Source of the DNA: Semisulcospira habei | Lineage: Eukaryota > Mollusca > Gastropoda > Semisulcospiridae | Length of the DNA: 64,000 nt | Direction of reading: 5' to 3' | Assembly: GCA_036245525.1 (NCBI GenBank) | Contig: BTPG01000005.1 | Span: forward strand, 206,572,291 to 206,636,290 | Shown: positions 45,201 to 57,200 of the stretch, one piece after another | Layout of the letters: every line of letters begins with the position of its first letter | Position numbering within the stretch: position 1 is the first letter of the stretch | Position numbers and translations under genes: made by a program | Notes under the pieces: model-generated | The model's database searches: none | What the model saw: the letters and a program-made list of their open reading frames with translations, nothing else | What the model was told of the DNA's origin: nothing

Positions 45201-48200
45201 CCGAAGAGGAAGGGGCCCCCGATCAAAGCACGACGGAGCTGGAAGAAGGGGGCACTGATCCAGCACGGCACATGAGGTCACAGTTCGTGGCCGCGGCGAG
45301 GGCGTTGCTGGATGCATGGTAGGCTGCCCAGTTAGCCGTGACCGCCAAGGCCTGGATGTCCTGTCGGGGATCAACATCCGGGTGCTCCAGGGACACCTCG
45401 ACGCAGTAAAGTATGGCCTGCGTAGCTAATTCCAGAAACCCCGAGCAGGTGAGGGAGTTGGGGACCAAGGTCGCAGTGTTGTTGAGTCCGCTGGGGATGC
45501 AGCGCTGAAGAGCCTTCTGGGTAGCAAGCAGCGTCTCTGCGGCCAGGTCCACCGGCGGGAGGGGGCAGACAAATGACTGGGAGTGACCCGCATACCGGTG
45601 CTGTCAGAAGCGGATATCAACGCCCGCCAACCCAGCAGGCAGTCGGAGAAGGAGCCCTTGTCCGAGTGCCAACCCTGCTGAAGCTGAGCGTTGAACCCGT
45701 CCATCAAATCCTGAAACCCGGTGGGTAGAGGAAGGTACTTGAACTTCTTCGTTAACCCCGGCGCGTCCACAAGGGTGGAAGCCATCCTTTTCATCGGCGG
45801 AGACGGTGGGCAGAGGTCCAGAGGCCGAAAACGGGCGATGAGTCGAGAGGCCACATCGGGGGTGCGCGGTCTCCGAGCCCGCCGGGGGGACGGGCGCAGG
45901 GGAAAGGCCACGTGAGGATGTACGGGACCGGACGCTGCCACAGGATCCAGAGACATGGAACAGTCCGAGCGGGAGGGAGAGAGGAGAGCAGCAGCCGAGT
46001 CCTCCGGGTGGAGGCTGAGGGTGTCACTGGCGTCCTCGGGGGCTGGAGGAGAGGGCAAGGAGGGGGGGGGGGGGTCGGTTAGTGTCCAATCCAGGAGGGG
46101 GCGCACCAAGGGGGGACGGACGACACTAGGAGAGGCGTTGACAACGCGGCGAAGCCCCGAAGGGCACTGAATGGGAATCTGTCCTGAAGGCTGTGAGGCT
46201 CCCGCTAATCGCTGGCGGCGGCACCGTGCTGAAGCACGGAGGAGCGCCAGACATCACAGGAAGGTCTGTGCTGAAGCACAGCCGGGTCCCGTCGCTGGTC
46301 ACAGGCACCATGCTGAAGCACGGCTAAGCGCCGCACTGAAGCACAGCCGAGTCCCGTCACTCATCAACCACTAACCTGGTCTAAAGACCGGCAGGCCGCT
46401 CTCGGTCGCGGGGCACCAACTTGTCATGGCAGTTTAGTCTATGCTCTTTAGTTTTCAGCTGTGCTGGCCAGCACTCCTTGGAAGAAATTTGTCATCGGCT
46501 TCGCAAGAGCACCGAGATAGCGAGGCAGCCTCCTTCTCCTTACTATCAGCGCGCTAAATACCATCACTGTGCGATCTCTCTTCAGCTGGGGATAACAATA
46601 GCGCAGCAGCTGTCTTCGTTCACAGTACTACTGTGCTTTTCCCCGACTATTTCTTAGCATCTGCTGCATTACTTACTTACTTACGCCTGTCACCCCTACC
46701 CGGGTATAGGCCGTCGACGAGAGACCTCCAGCGACTCCTGTCCTGAGCTTCTCCTTCGATTCTACTCCAGGTGGTTCCCAGTCTCTTGATGTCTGCTTGG
46801 AGGTCTCGACGCCAGGAGTTTCTCGGCCTACCTCTTTTCCTCTTTCCCTGGGGGTTCCATGACAATGCCTGCCTAGTGATACTGGAAGCTGGCTTTCTCA
46901 GACTGTGACCGATCCATCCCCATCTTCTTCGCCCAATTTCATTCTCTGCTGTTATCTGCTCTGTTCTCTCCCAGAGTCTGACGTTGCTGATCTTCTCTGG
47001 CCAGTGGATTTTCAAAATTCTTCTAAGGCAACTGTTCATGAAGGTCTGTACTCTGTTGACTGTGGTTTTTCTCAATCTCCAAGTCTCTGCTCCATATAGG
47101 AGAACTGCTTTTACATTGGAGTTGAAAATCCGGACTTTGGTGTGTTGTGACAGCTCTCTGGAACTCCACACTTTTTTCAACTGGAGAAAGGCTGCTCTGG
47201 CTTTACCGATTCGTGCTCTGACATCTGCATCAGTGCCGCCTTTTTTGTCTATGATGCTCCCGAGATAGGTGAAGGACTCCACCTCCTCCAACGGGGTGCC
47301 AGCAAGCAAGACTGGTTCTTCCCTGGTTGCGTTCAGCCTCATTGTCTTTGTTTTCTGTTTGTGAATGGTGAGGCCCACTTGGGACGAGGTGTCAGCAAGC
47401 CTCGTGGTCTTGTCCTGCATTTGTTGATGAGTGTGGGACAGTAATGCCAAGTCGTCTGCAAAATCGAGGTCGTCAAGCTGTGTCCACAGTGTCCACTGTA
47501 TTCCACTTCGTCTGTGCTCTGTGGTCATCTTCATGACCCAGTCTATGGCCAGTAGGAAGAGGAACGGAGACAGCAGACACCCCTGCCTGACATCAGTTCT
47601 GACCTGGAGCTCCCTGGTGAACTGCCCTTCGTGGATCACGCGACATGTCGTGCCATCGTAGCTGCTCTTGATCAGGCGGACGAGCTTTGTGGGTACACCG
47701 TAGTGTCGTAGGAGTTTCCACAGAGTCTCTCGGTCCACACTGTCAAATGCTTTCTCATAATCCACAAAGTTGACGTACAGCGGGGAGCTCCACTCCAGAG
47801 ACTGTTCCACGATGATGCGGAGAGTGGCGATCTGGTCTGTACATGATCGGTTCTTCCTAAATCCTGCTTGCTGGTCTCTCAGCTGGGGGTCAACAGAGCT
47901 CTTCATTCTCTCCAGGATGATCCTGTTGAAGACCTTTCCTTGTACTGACAGCAAGGTGATTCCTCTGTAGTTGGAACACTTGCTGAGGTCGCCTTTCTTG
48001 GGAAGCTTGATTAGGTACCCCTCCTTCCAGTCAGCTGGCATCACCTCCTCTTCCCAGATCTTTCCAAACAGTGGGTACAGCATCTCCACTGTTGTCTCTA
48101 GGTCTGCTTTCAGAGACTCCGCTGGGATGCCATCTGGGCCTGCTGCTTTGCCGTTCTTCAAAAATGCCACTGCTCTTCTGATCTCTTCCTGGCTGGGTCT

Positions 48201-51200
48201 GTCACAGCTGATGGGTAGGTCGGTCTCTGCCGGCTGGATGTCTGGGGGGTCGGGTGGGCTAGGTCTGTTCAGTAACTCTTCAAAATACTCGGCCCATCTG
48301 TCGAGTTGGTCTGCTCTGTCTGCAATAGGCTTGCCTTCTTTGTCTTTTACTGGTCTTTCTGTATGGCCATACTTGCCTGACAATCTTCTGGTAATGTCGT
48401 AGAGCTGTTTCATGTTGCCGCTGCCTGCTGCCTTTTCTGCCTCTGCTGCCAGGCTGTCTGTGTAGGCCCTCTTGTCTGCCCTGGTACTCCTCTTCACCTC
48501 GCGGTTGGCTTCCCAGTATTCCCCCTGTGCCCTTACTTTGGCTGCTCTCGTGCGACTGTTGTTGACAACTGCTTTCTTCTGCTTCCTCACTTCTATCTTC
48601 TTCAAGGTCTGTGCCGACAGCCAGTCCTTGTGATGGTGTTTCCTGAACCCTACAGTGTCTTTGCAGGTTGAGTTCAGCGCCTCTCTAACTGCCTTCCACT
48701 GCTGCTCTGTGGTGACCTCCTCCTCTTCATTTACTAGCTCCTGTAGCGCTTGAAACCGGTTGGACAGCACCAGTTTGAACTCTTCTCTAACTCCAGTTTC
48801 TCTCAGGAGGCCTACATTATAGCGCTGTCTTCTTGTTGTCTCTGTGCAGCTTTTCTTTAGCTTGAGCTTCATTCTTAAGGTAAGCAGATGGTGGTCTGAG
48901 GCGACATCTGCTCCCCCCCTCACTCGAACATCTTGAAGGGATCTTCTAAATTTCTTGCTAATGCAGATATGGTCTATTTGGTTCTCTGTTGTATGGTCGG
49001 GTGAGACCCAAGTTGCTTTGTGTATTCTTCTGTGTGGGAAGATGCTGCCTCCAATGACAAGTCGGTTTAGAGCACAAAAGTCTACAAACCTCTCCCCGTT
49101 CTCACTCATCTCCAAGCCTAGTCCCTGTCTCCCCATCACCTCTTCGTATCCGGTGTTGTCCTCCCCTATTTTGGCATTAAAATCGCCCATGACGATGGTG
49201 ATGTCTTGCTCCGCACATTTGTCCAAGGCACTCTGGAGTCGGTCGTAGAACTCTTGTTTCTCTTCCTCGTCACTGTCATTAGTGGGCGCATAACACTGGA
49301 TGACGTTCAGCTTGAGCTTTTTCTTGATTCTAAAGGCTGCTGTGATAATTCTTGGCCCAAGAGGTTCCCAGCCCATCAGCGCTCTCTGTGCCACTGGTGA
49401 CAGCATGAATGCTACACCTTCTGTATGGGGGGCATTCTCCTCTTCATGACCTGAATACAGAATCATCTCCCCACTTAACAGCCTTTTCTGGCCAGACTGC
49501 GTCCATCTGGCTTCACTGATACCTAGCAGGGAAAGGTTGTACTTTTGCATTTCCGCTGCTATCTGGGCGGCCTTGCCGCTCTGGTACATGGTCTTGACGT
49601 TCCATGTGCCCATGGTTGTATCCCTGGATAGAGAGAGGCGGCTCGGTCCTGTGGCTTCCGAAGACTTCCGGCTTTCACCACAGGACGTCATAAGTCTTCT
49701 GGTAGAAGAACCTTCCTCCTCCAGGAAAGGAATTACTGTTAGTCTTTTCGTCGGCGTTTTTGTAGCTATTTCCTTTTTTGCAGGGTGGGGAAGCTACCCC
49801 CACGCTCAACCCCCTTACTATGAGGACCAGGGGTTTTCTGTCGGGGTCACCTTCCCTTAGACCATGTTGGTTCACGGCACCTTATTTCATTCGGTGCACC
49901 CCTCTCACGAGGGACCCCCTATCCACCACCCAGGGGACGCGCCTCAACGCCATATGGTCCCAGCGCGAGGCATCTGCTGCATACATCAGCGAAAAGGCTG
50001 TGAATTACAGATGTTGTCTTTAAACCGGAATTAATCCACCTGCAGTTTTGAGAAATTACTTAACATAAGTTGTCTTGTAGAGGAGAAATTGTACTATCTT
50101 TGGACACCAAACACGCTGGGGTAATCTGCGTGGATGTTTTTCATGCACTGGCTCAAAGTATCACTAGGAGATGGATCAGACGCAGCCTTCCGTTAGTTTA
50201 TCATACTTTTTATCAAATCACTGTTCAAAAAAAAAGTTGCTGGAAAGTTCAAAGTCAATGCTGTCAACAGATGTCTTAACTGCCATATCCCATGCTAAAA
50301 TCTTCAAAACCACATACCTGAGCCCTGCTAAAGCCGGTTTGGTAGACCAAGTGAAAACGGTAATCCATTCAGACCTCGCCGACATGAAGTATGCGAATAC
50401 AGTCAATGTTTTTAACAATATCACAATTTTAGCACAGTTTAAAAGCAATACACAAAGCAGAGGTTTACTGTTTGCTGTTCAGAGATTCAGTTCTGGCTTT
50501 TATCACATTAAAATGGCTTAAAATAAGTGTGTCTACAGGGTCACTATAATGCAGCTGTGTCTAAACTTGATAGGCCTTTTACCACAAAGTCTACACAAAG
50601 AATTCAGGCCTTCTACCATAAAGTCTACACAAAAAATTCATGGCCTCCAAATGTCTTGCAAATGAATGTTCATTATCCATGGCTTTAACACACTACACTT
50701 CAGATAAGGGCACACATAGTGATACATCTGGCACTGATAAACCCGTTTTTTACACACCCGCACTGTCTACAGCGAAAGGAAAGTTCCTCGAACTACACAC
50801 GTTTTAATCACGTAATAACCACAGAATTCGAAGAGGGTTTTAAAAGAAACTTACATGAGCTTTAAGAGGACATTTTCAAGCATAAGATTACATAATCATA
50901 TTTACGATTGTAACGTTTTAGCCACGGTAATAATAAGTTATTACTTACTTACTTACGCCTGTCACCCCTACCCGGGTATAGGCCGTCGACGAGAGACCTC
51001 CAGCAACTCCTGTCCTGTGCTTCTCCTTCGATTCTACTCCAGCTGGTTCCCAGTCTCTTGATGTCTGCTTGGAGGTCTCGACGCCAGGAGTTTCTCGGCC
51101 TACCTCTTTTCCTCTTTCCCTGGGGGTTCCATGACAATGCCTGCCTAGTGATACTGGAAGCTGGCTTTCTCAGACTGTGACCGATCCATCCCCATCTTCT

Positions 51201-54200
51201 TCGCCCAATTTCATTCTCTGTTGTTATCTGCTCTGTTCTCTCCCAGAGTCTGACGTTGCTGATCTTCTCTGGCCAGTGGATTTTCAAAATTCTTCTAAGG
51301 CAACTGTTCATGAAGGTCTGTACTCTGTTGACTGTGGTTTTTGTCAATCTCCATGTCTCTGCTCCATATAGGAGAACTGCTTTTACATTGGAGTTGAAAA
51401 TCCGGACTTTGGTGTGTTGTGACAGCTCTCTGGAACTCCACACTTTTTTCAACTGGAGAAAGGCTGCTCTGGCTTTACCGATTCGTGCTCTGACATCTGC
51501 ATCAGTGCCGCCTTTTTTGTCTATGATGCTCCCGAGATAGGTGAAGGACTCCACCTCCTCCAACGGGGTGCCAGCAAGCAAGACTGGTTCTTCCCTGGTT
51601 GCATTAAGCCTCATTGTCTTTGTTTTCTGTTTGTGAATGGTGAGGCCCACTTGGGACGAGATGTCAGCAAGCCTCGTGGTCTTGTCCTGCATTTGTTGAT
51701 GAGTGTGGGACAGTAATGCCAAGTCGTCTGCAAAATCGAGGTCGTCAAGCTGTGTCCACAGTGTCCACTGTATTCCACTTCGTCTGTGCTCTGTGGTCAT
51801 CTTCATGACCCAGTCTATGGCCAGTAGGAAGAGGAACGGAGACAGCAGACACCCCTGCCTGACACCAGTTCTGACCTGGAGCTCTCTGGTGAACTGCCCT
51901 TCGTGGATCACGCGACATGTCATGCCATCATAGCTGCTCTTGATCAGGCGGACGAGCTTTGTGGGTACACCGTAGTGTCGTAGGAGTTTCCACAGAGTCT
52001 CTCGGTCCACGCTGTCAAATGCTTTCTCATAATCCACAAAGTTGACGTACAGCGGGGAGCTCCACTCCAGAGACTGTTCCACGATGATGCGGAGAGTGGC
52101 AATCTGGTCTGTACATGATCGGTTCTTCCTGAATCCTGCTTGCTGGTCTCTCAGCTGGGGGTCAACGGAGCTCTTCATTCTCTCTAGGATGATCCTGTTG
52201 AAGACCTTTCCTGGTACTGACAGCAAGGTGATTCCTCTGTAGTTGGAACACTTGCTGAGGTCGCCTTTCTTGGGAAGCTTGATTAGGTACCCCTCCTTCC
52301 AGTCAGCTGGCATCACCTCCTCTTCCCAGATCTTTCCAAACAGTGGGTACAGCATCTCAACTGTTGTCTCTAGGTCTGCTTTCAGAGACTCCGCTGGGAT
52401 GCCATCTGGCCCTGCTGCTTTGCCATTCTTCAAAAATGCCACTGCTTTTCTGATCTCTTCCTGGCTGGGTCTGTCACAGCTAATGGGTAGGTCGGTCTCT
52501 GCCGGCTGGATGTCGGGGGGGTCGGGTGGGCTAGGTCTGTTCAGTAACTCTTCAAAATACTCAGTCCATCTGTCGAGTTGGTCTGCTCTGTCTGCAATAG
52601 GCTTGCCTTCTTTGTCTTTTACTGGTCTTTCTGTATGGCCATACTTACCCGACAATCTTCTGGTAATGTCGTAGAGCTGTTTCATGTTGCCGCTGCCTGC
52701 TGCCTTTTCTGCCTCTGCTGCCAGGCTGTCTGTGTAGGCCCTCTTGTCTGCCCTGATACTCCTCTTCACCTCGCGGTTGGCTTCCGAGTATTCCCCCTGT
52801 GCCCTTACTTTGGCTGCTCTCGTGCGACTGTTGTTGACCGCTGCTTTCTTCTGCTTCCTCGCTTCTATCTTCTTCAAGGTCTGTGCCGACAGCCAGACCT
52901 TGTGGTGGTGTTTCCTGAACCCTACAGTGTCTTTGCAGGTTGAGTTCAGCGCCTCTCTAACTGCCTTCCACTGCTGCTCTGTGGTGACCGCAGCCTCTTC
53001 ATTTACTAGCTCCTGTAGCGCTTGAAACCGGTTGGACAGCACCAGTTTGAACTCTTCTCTAACTCCAGTTTCTCTCAGGAGGCCTACATTATAGCGCTGT
53101 CTTCTTGTTGTCTCTGTGCAGCTTTTCTTTAGCTTGAAATAATAAGTTGTACACAGGCTAAACTGATCACCTGCCTGGCAGCCGTCAACAAGGAAGAGCG
53201 CTATGCTTCCCACCTGCAGCTGGCAGAGTCTGGCATCACCCGCGCGCGCTTATCAGTGATATGGGTCACGGCTGGTTCATAGTCCAACTAAAGAGAGCAA
53301 TTTAGGGAAAGGTAAACTGCCGTGCTGTGCTGAAGCCAGAGTGGGTCCCGTTGAACTCTGGCATCCGTTCCATAGCGCAGGGGGTCCGAAGGCGGGCCGG
53401 GTACGATGGGTCACGGGCCACCACCCGGTGCCGGGGGTCCAAACGGACCGGGGAACAAGACACCGATGGAGAGCGAGAGTGTCGAGTCGAGCGGATCGTG
53501 GAACAAACCGACAGCCGGAGGTCCGAACGGCCGTCGGGCAAAGTCTCCGTAGCCCGGCGTTTCGAAGGAGGCAAGATCGTGGGAGCTAAAACAGGCGCGG
53601 CAGGGCGCACGTGGCGGGAAGCGAGTCCCACGATATCCGAAGTCGCCCGCCGAGGGGGAAGCCGGCGGAAGCTCTCGGGAGGTAGATGGACGGTCACACA
53701 CACGCGAGCACAAGGCACCGGTGGAGAAGAACGAGGAAAATCCAAGAAAAATCCATGGTTAGTCCAAGGGAAAAGAAGGTAGGCTGAGCACGAGAGACAT
53801 AATGTATCGCAACTAAGCTAAGCGTTCAACTGGTGTGCCCAGATGGGAGGGAAGGGAGGCTACTCGGGGCCCTGGTAAGGGCTCCCTAGAGTCGCCTCCA
53901 TGGTTGTGTATGTACACACAACAGTTTCTTTGGCTGAAATCGTTAAGCTAAGTGTATAGTAATGCCATTGGTAATGTATTTTGAGCTAAGTGTATCTTCC
54001 CCATAGTAATGCCATCGGTAATGTATTTTTAGCTAAGTGTATCTTCCCCATAGTAATGCCATCGGTAATGTATTTTGAGGAAACAAATGGGACCTTTGGG
54101 CTAAAAGGGTAAGACCATTATTTATGTAACTGTAGCCACCTAAAAGCGGGTCTTTAACGACTAACGACTGGTGACACATTCTGCCCTGCGACACTGCCCG

Positions 54201-57200
54201 AGAGAGCAAAAACAGGTGGTCTACTCTACAGACCTGTAGACCTTTAAAGAAAAAAAACACCCTATAAGTACAAGGTCCTTGGGCTGAGGTTGGTGTCAGT
54301 CTATGCACAGCTGTGTGCAGCCCTAATGACTTTTCGCTCATCCAGTATCCGCTTTTAAAACCAGAGACCTCTGGGGGCAGTTGCAGAAGTGAGCTCAGTC
54401 CTGCGCCAGCCACTAAGCAAGGTGCTCCGCTGAAGCGGAGCACCATGCTTAGTGGCTGGCGCAGGACTAAGCTCACTCATGCAACCGGCCCCTGTTGTCA
54501 GATGCGCTTACCTGTACGACACTGCTATCACTGTCCCTGACTGTCATGTCGTAACTGACCGCCAGCCCCTCCAGGTGTTTGATCAGGCAACGCTGTAGGT
54601 AACCACTACGACTTGTCTTCACTGCCGTGTCCACCAGACCCTGTTATACAACACAATACAACACAATACAATACAATACTATACAACTTTATTGTCTGTT
54701 CGAGTCAAAGCATGACAGAAATTTGACTTTTGGCTCGTCACAAAACAACACCACAAGACACTGATAAGACACTGTAAGAATATTCCATTAAAATTATCAT
54801 TGCAGCAATCTATCACAAGATGGGAGGCCATGTTATGTAGACATACACACCAAATCACACACGTAATATAATATGAAGGCGCTATCTTACTGATCTTAAT
54901 GACTGTACTCTCAGGTACTAATACCTGGATACAGTAGAAGCTGTTTTCAGCAACCACCTTTTCACAAGACAGGTGTTCTCAAGAGATGTATTGAATGCTA
55001 AAAAGTGTCACCTGTCATTAAAGACCATCATTTAGGAGCTGAATGACTGTTTTTAATGACAGGTGATCAGTCATTCGGGTGGCTGCAACAACAAAACAAA
55101 AAAACCCAGTTCCGCTGTGCATCAAATGAACCTATCAAGAGTACCAATTTAACACGCTGAATAAACACATCTAAAGTGATCCCAAGTTCAGGAATTTCCT
55201 CTGAAGACTCTATTACCATTCAGGACATGGATCGACCACAACGGTTCAATGGTGGTGCCAGACTGGCTTGGCGCCTTGAGGCGCCAAGCTATTCTGACAC
55301 CACCATTAACTATCACAGTTGATCCATCTGTCAGTGTTGATGATGTTTTGCAAGCTGGACAAGGACAAAAGCCTCACAATTACATCAAACATCTGTCATT
55401 TATTACCGCTCACCTCTCTCCCAGCCATACAATGAAAGAAATACTCTTGTGGTCGGATGCCCGTTAAAAACCGCCCCGTCACAAAGCCCCCAGCTCGTGG
55501 AGAAAGGTCATAGGGCAGGAAAGATGGCAGGGAACGACCACTCTTCATCAGGGGAGGTCGGCGACCCTCCAGCTCAATTTGACCCAACAGACAGGAGATC
55601 TGCATACAGTTTACCTGCAGAGCGAGGAAAAAAATGTAATGTTTCTTTAAAAAAAAAAGGTCTTGAGTGAAACTCCACATTTCTAAGGTTTATTTTTGCA
55701 AACACTGTAAGAGAGGGGAAAAAACCCAAAACAAGCACACTGTTCATCACAAAAATGTGCTGGTCCTGGGGAAAAAAATGTGCTGGTTTGGGATTTTGGA
55801 CCTTACAGCTGGAAGTGTTAACCCTTTTAGCCCCAAGGTCCCATTTCTCAAATGTTGGAGGTGTTGCCTAACGACTATGTACCAGTTGCAGGAGATGGAT
55901 TGACCATGATAATTCAAGGGTCGTGCCAGATGAGCTTGGCGCCTTTAGACCCCCCCCCCCCCCCCCCACACACTTTGGTACCGGTTTCAGGCCACTTTAC
56001 AAATTTCAAATACAAGCGATCAAAAATCTCTGTAACTTCAGTAGCTGAACTGGCCCTTTGTCTGTCTTGTACTGTGTTTGTCTTAAATGGCGTAAATCCG
56101 TGTGCGTGTTGGGTTTCAGTTCGCGGCGCTTTGAGTCGATTTGCCCAAAAATTGAGAAAAAGCACCTATATAATAACGGTATTATTATTATTATTATTAT
56201 TAGATGCCATGCCCATCCGGCACTACCCTTGAATTATCATGATCAATCCATCTCCTGCTGCAGGGTCCTGAGGCTAAAAGAGTTAAGGTCCAAAATCACG
56301 AACCAGCACATACAATTTATTTGTATCACCAGGGAAACTCCAGAAAAAGAAATATCCATCAGTTTCTAACACACAGGGTTTTCAACCTTTATTTTCTGTT
56401 TTCTTTTCACGTGAAACCCTTGCGGCAACAGTGTTACTACATTCTGTAAGAGAAAAAGTCAGACTTGAAGTAGCCATCAAACGAGAAACCTAAGCCATTC
56501 ACTGCTTATAATGACTGACAACTCTGGGAGGTGTCTGTAATTACTGGCGTAGTCTTTACGGTGTCTGATGCTGGGATAATGTCAACATAAACGCAACTGA
56601 TTTTGCACAACATTGCACCTTTTTTAATCTGTATTCTTTCCTGCAGTGGTTACAGGTACAGCTGTAAAAAGATTGTGACTGGCAGGCAAAAAGGGACCAC
56701 TAGGGCAGAAATAAATCCATAAGAAAAAAACATGCTTCGAAAGGACAAGCCACAACACTTCAATCAACAACGTTCGGAAATCAGATGTAGGTCAAAATTG
56801 CATCTGTTTTGACAGAAAAAGTGGATTAAAAGCCTTGACAAACATGCGGTATCACATGTTTGTCTGAGGTGTTGATCCACTTTTTCGTCGAAACGTGCAA
56901 TTTTGACCTACTACTGAAATTGTGTTGTCCTTGTCCTTTTTAGTATGTTTTTTCCTTGTTGGGTATTTGTTGACATTTTATGTGCTTGGCAGTCAGCTTT
57001 TAATAATAATACCAGTTATTATATAGGCGCTTTACCCAAGTCTGCAAATCAGCTGAAAGCGCTGTGAACTGAACCCAACAGGCACGCTCACATGAAACAC
57101 ACGCATTCACTCTGTAGACAAACACAGTACAAGACAGACACAGGACAGGTGCAAATATTTGAAATTAATAAATTGGCCTGAAACCAGTAATGAAGTGGAG

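Larger units (their letters stand above)
46428..53330. other. Candidate inserted element with TIR CAYGGCAGTTTA, hosting two LINEs
   Basis: CATGGCAGTTTA near 46425-46436 and TAAACTGCCGTG near 53313-53324, with CTCTTTAGTT echoed inside both ends. Non-LINE content is about 1.4 kb (46437-46656, 49983-50928, 53149-53312), with no recognised ORF and no clear TSD. Confidence 0.35.
41597..54084 (-). mobile_element. DIRS-like element 2, gag only, carrying a repeat array with 5S rRNA genes and two nested LINEs
   Basis: ITRs: TACTTACCGATGGCATTACT from 41611 and its complement near 54045-54070; inner ITR parts (GCCTCCCTTCCCTCCCATCC; its complement near 53850) also pair. A gag-like frame on - at 46109-45180 includes [29 protein letters not shown] and [11 protein letters not shown], like element 1. 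No RT, RNase H or recombinase was found; that space is a GC-rich array (42400-44180). A palindromic copy of the ends at 41838-41925 may be the internal complementary region known from DIRS. Net of the LINEs it is about 7 kb. Confidence 0.75.
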
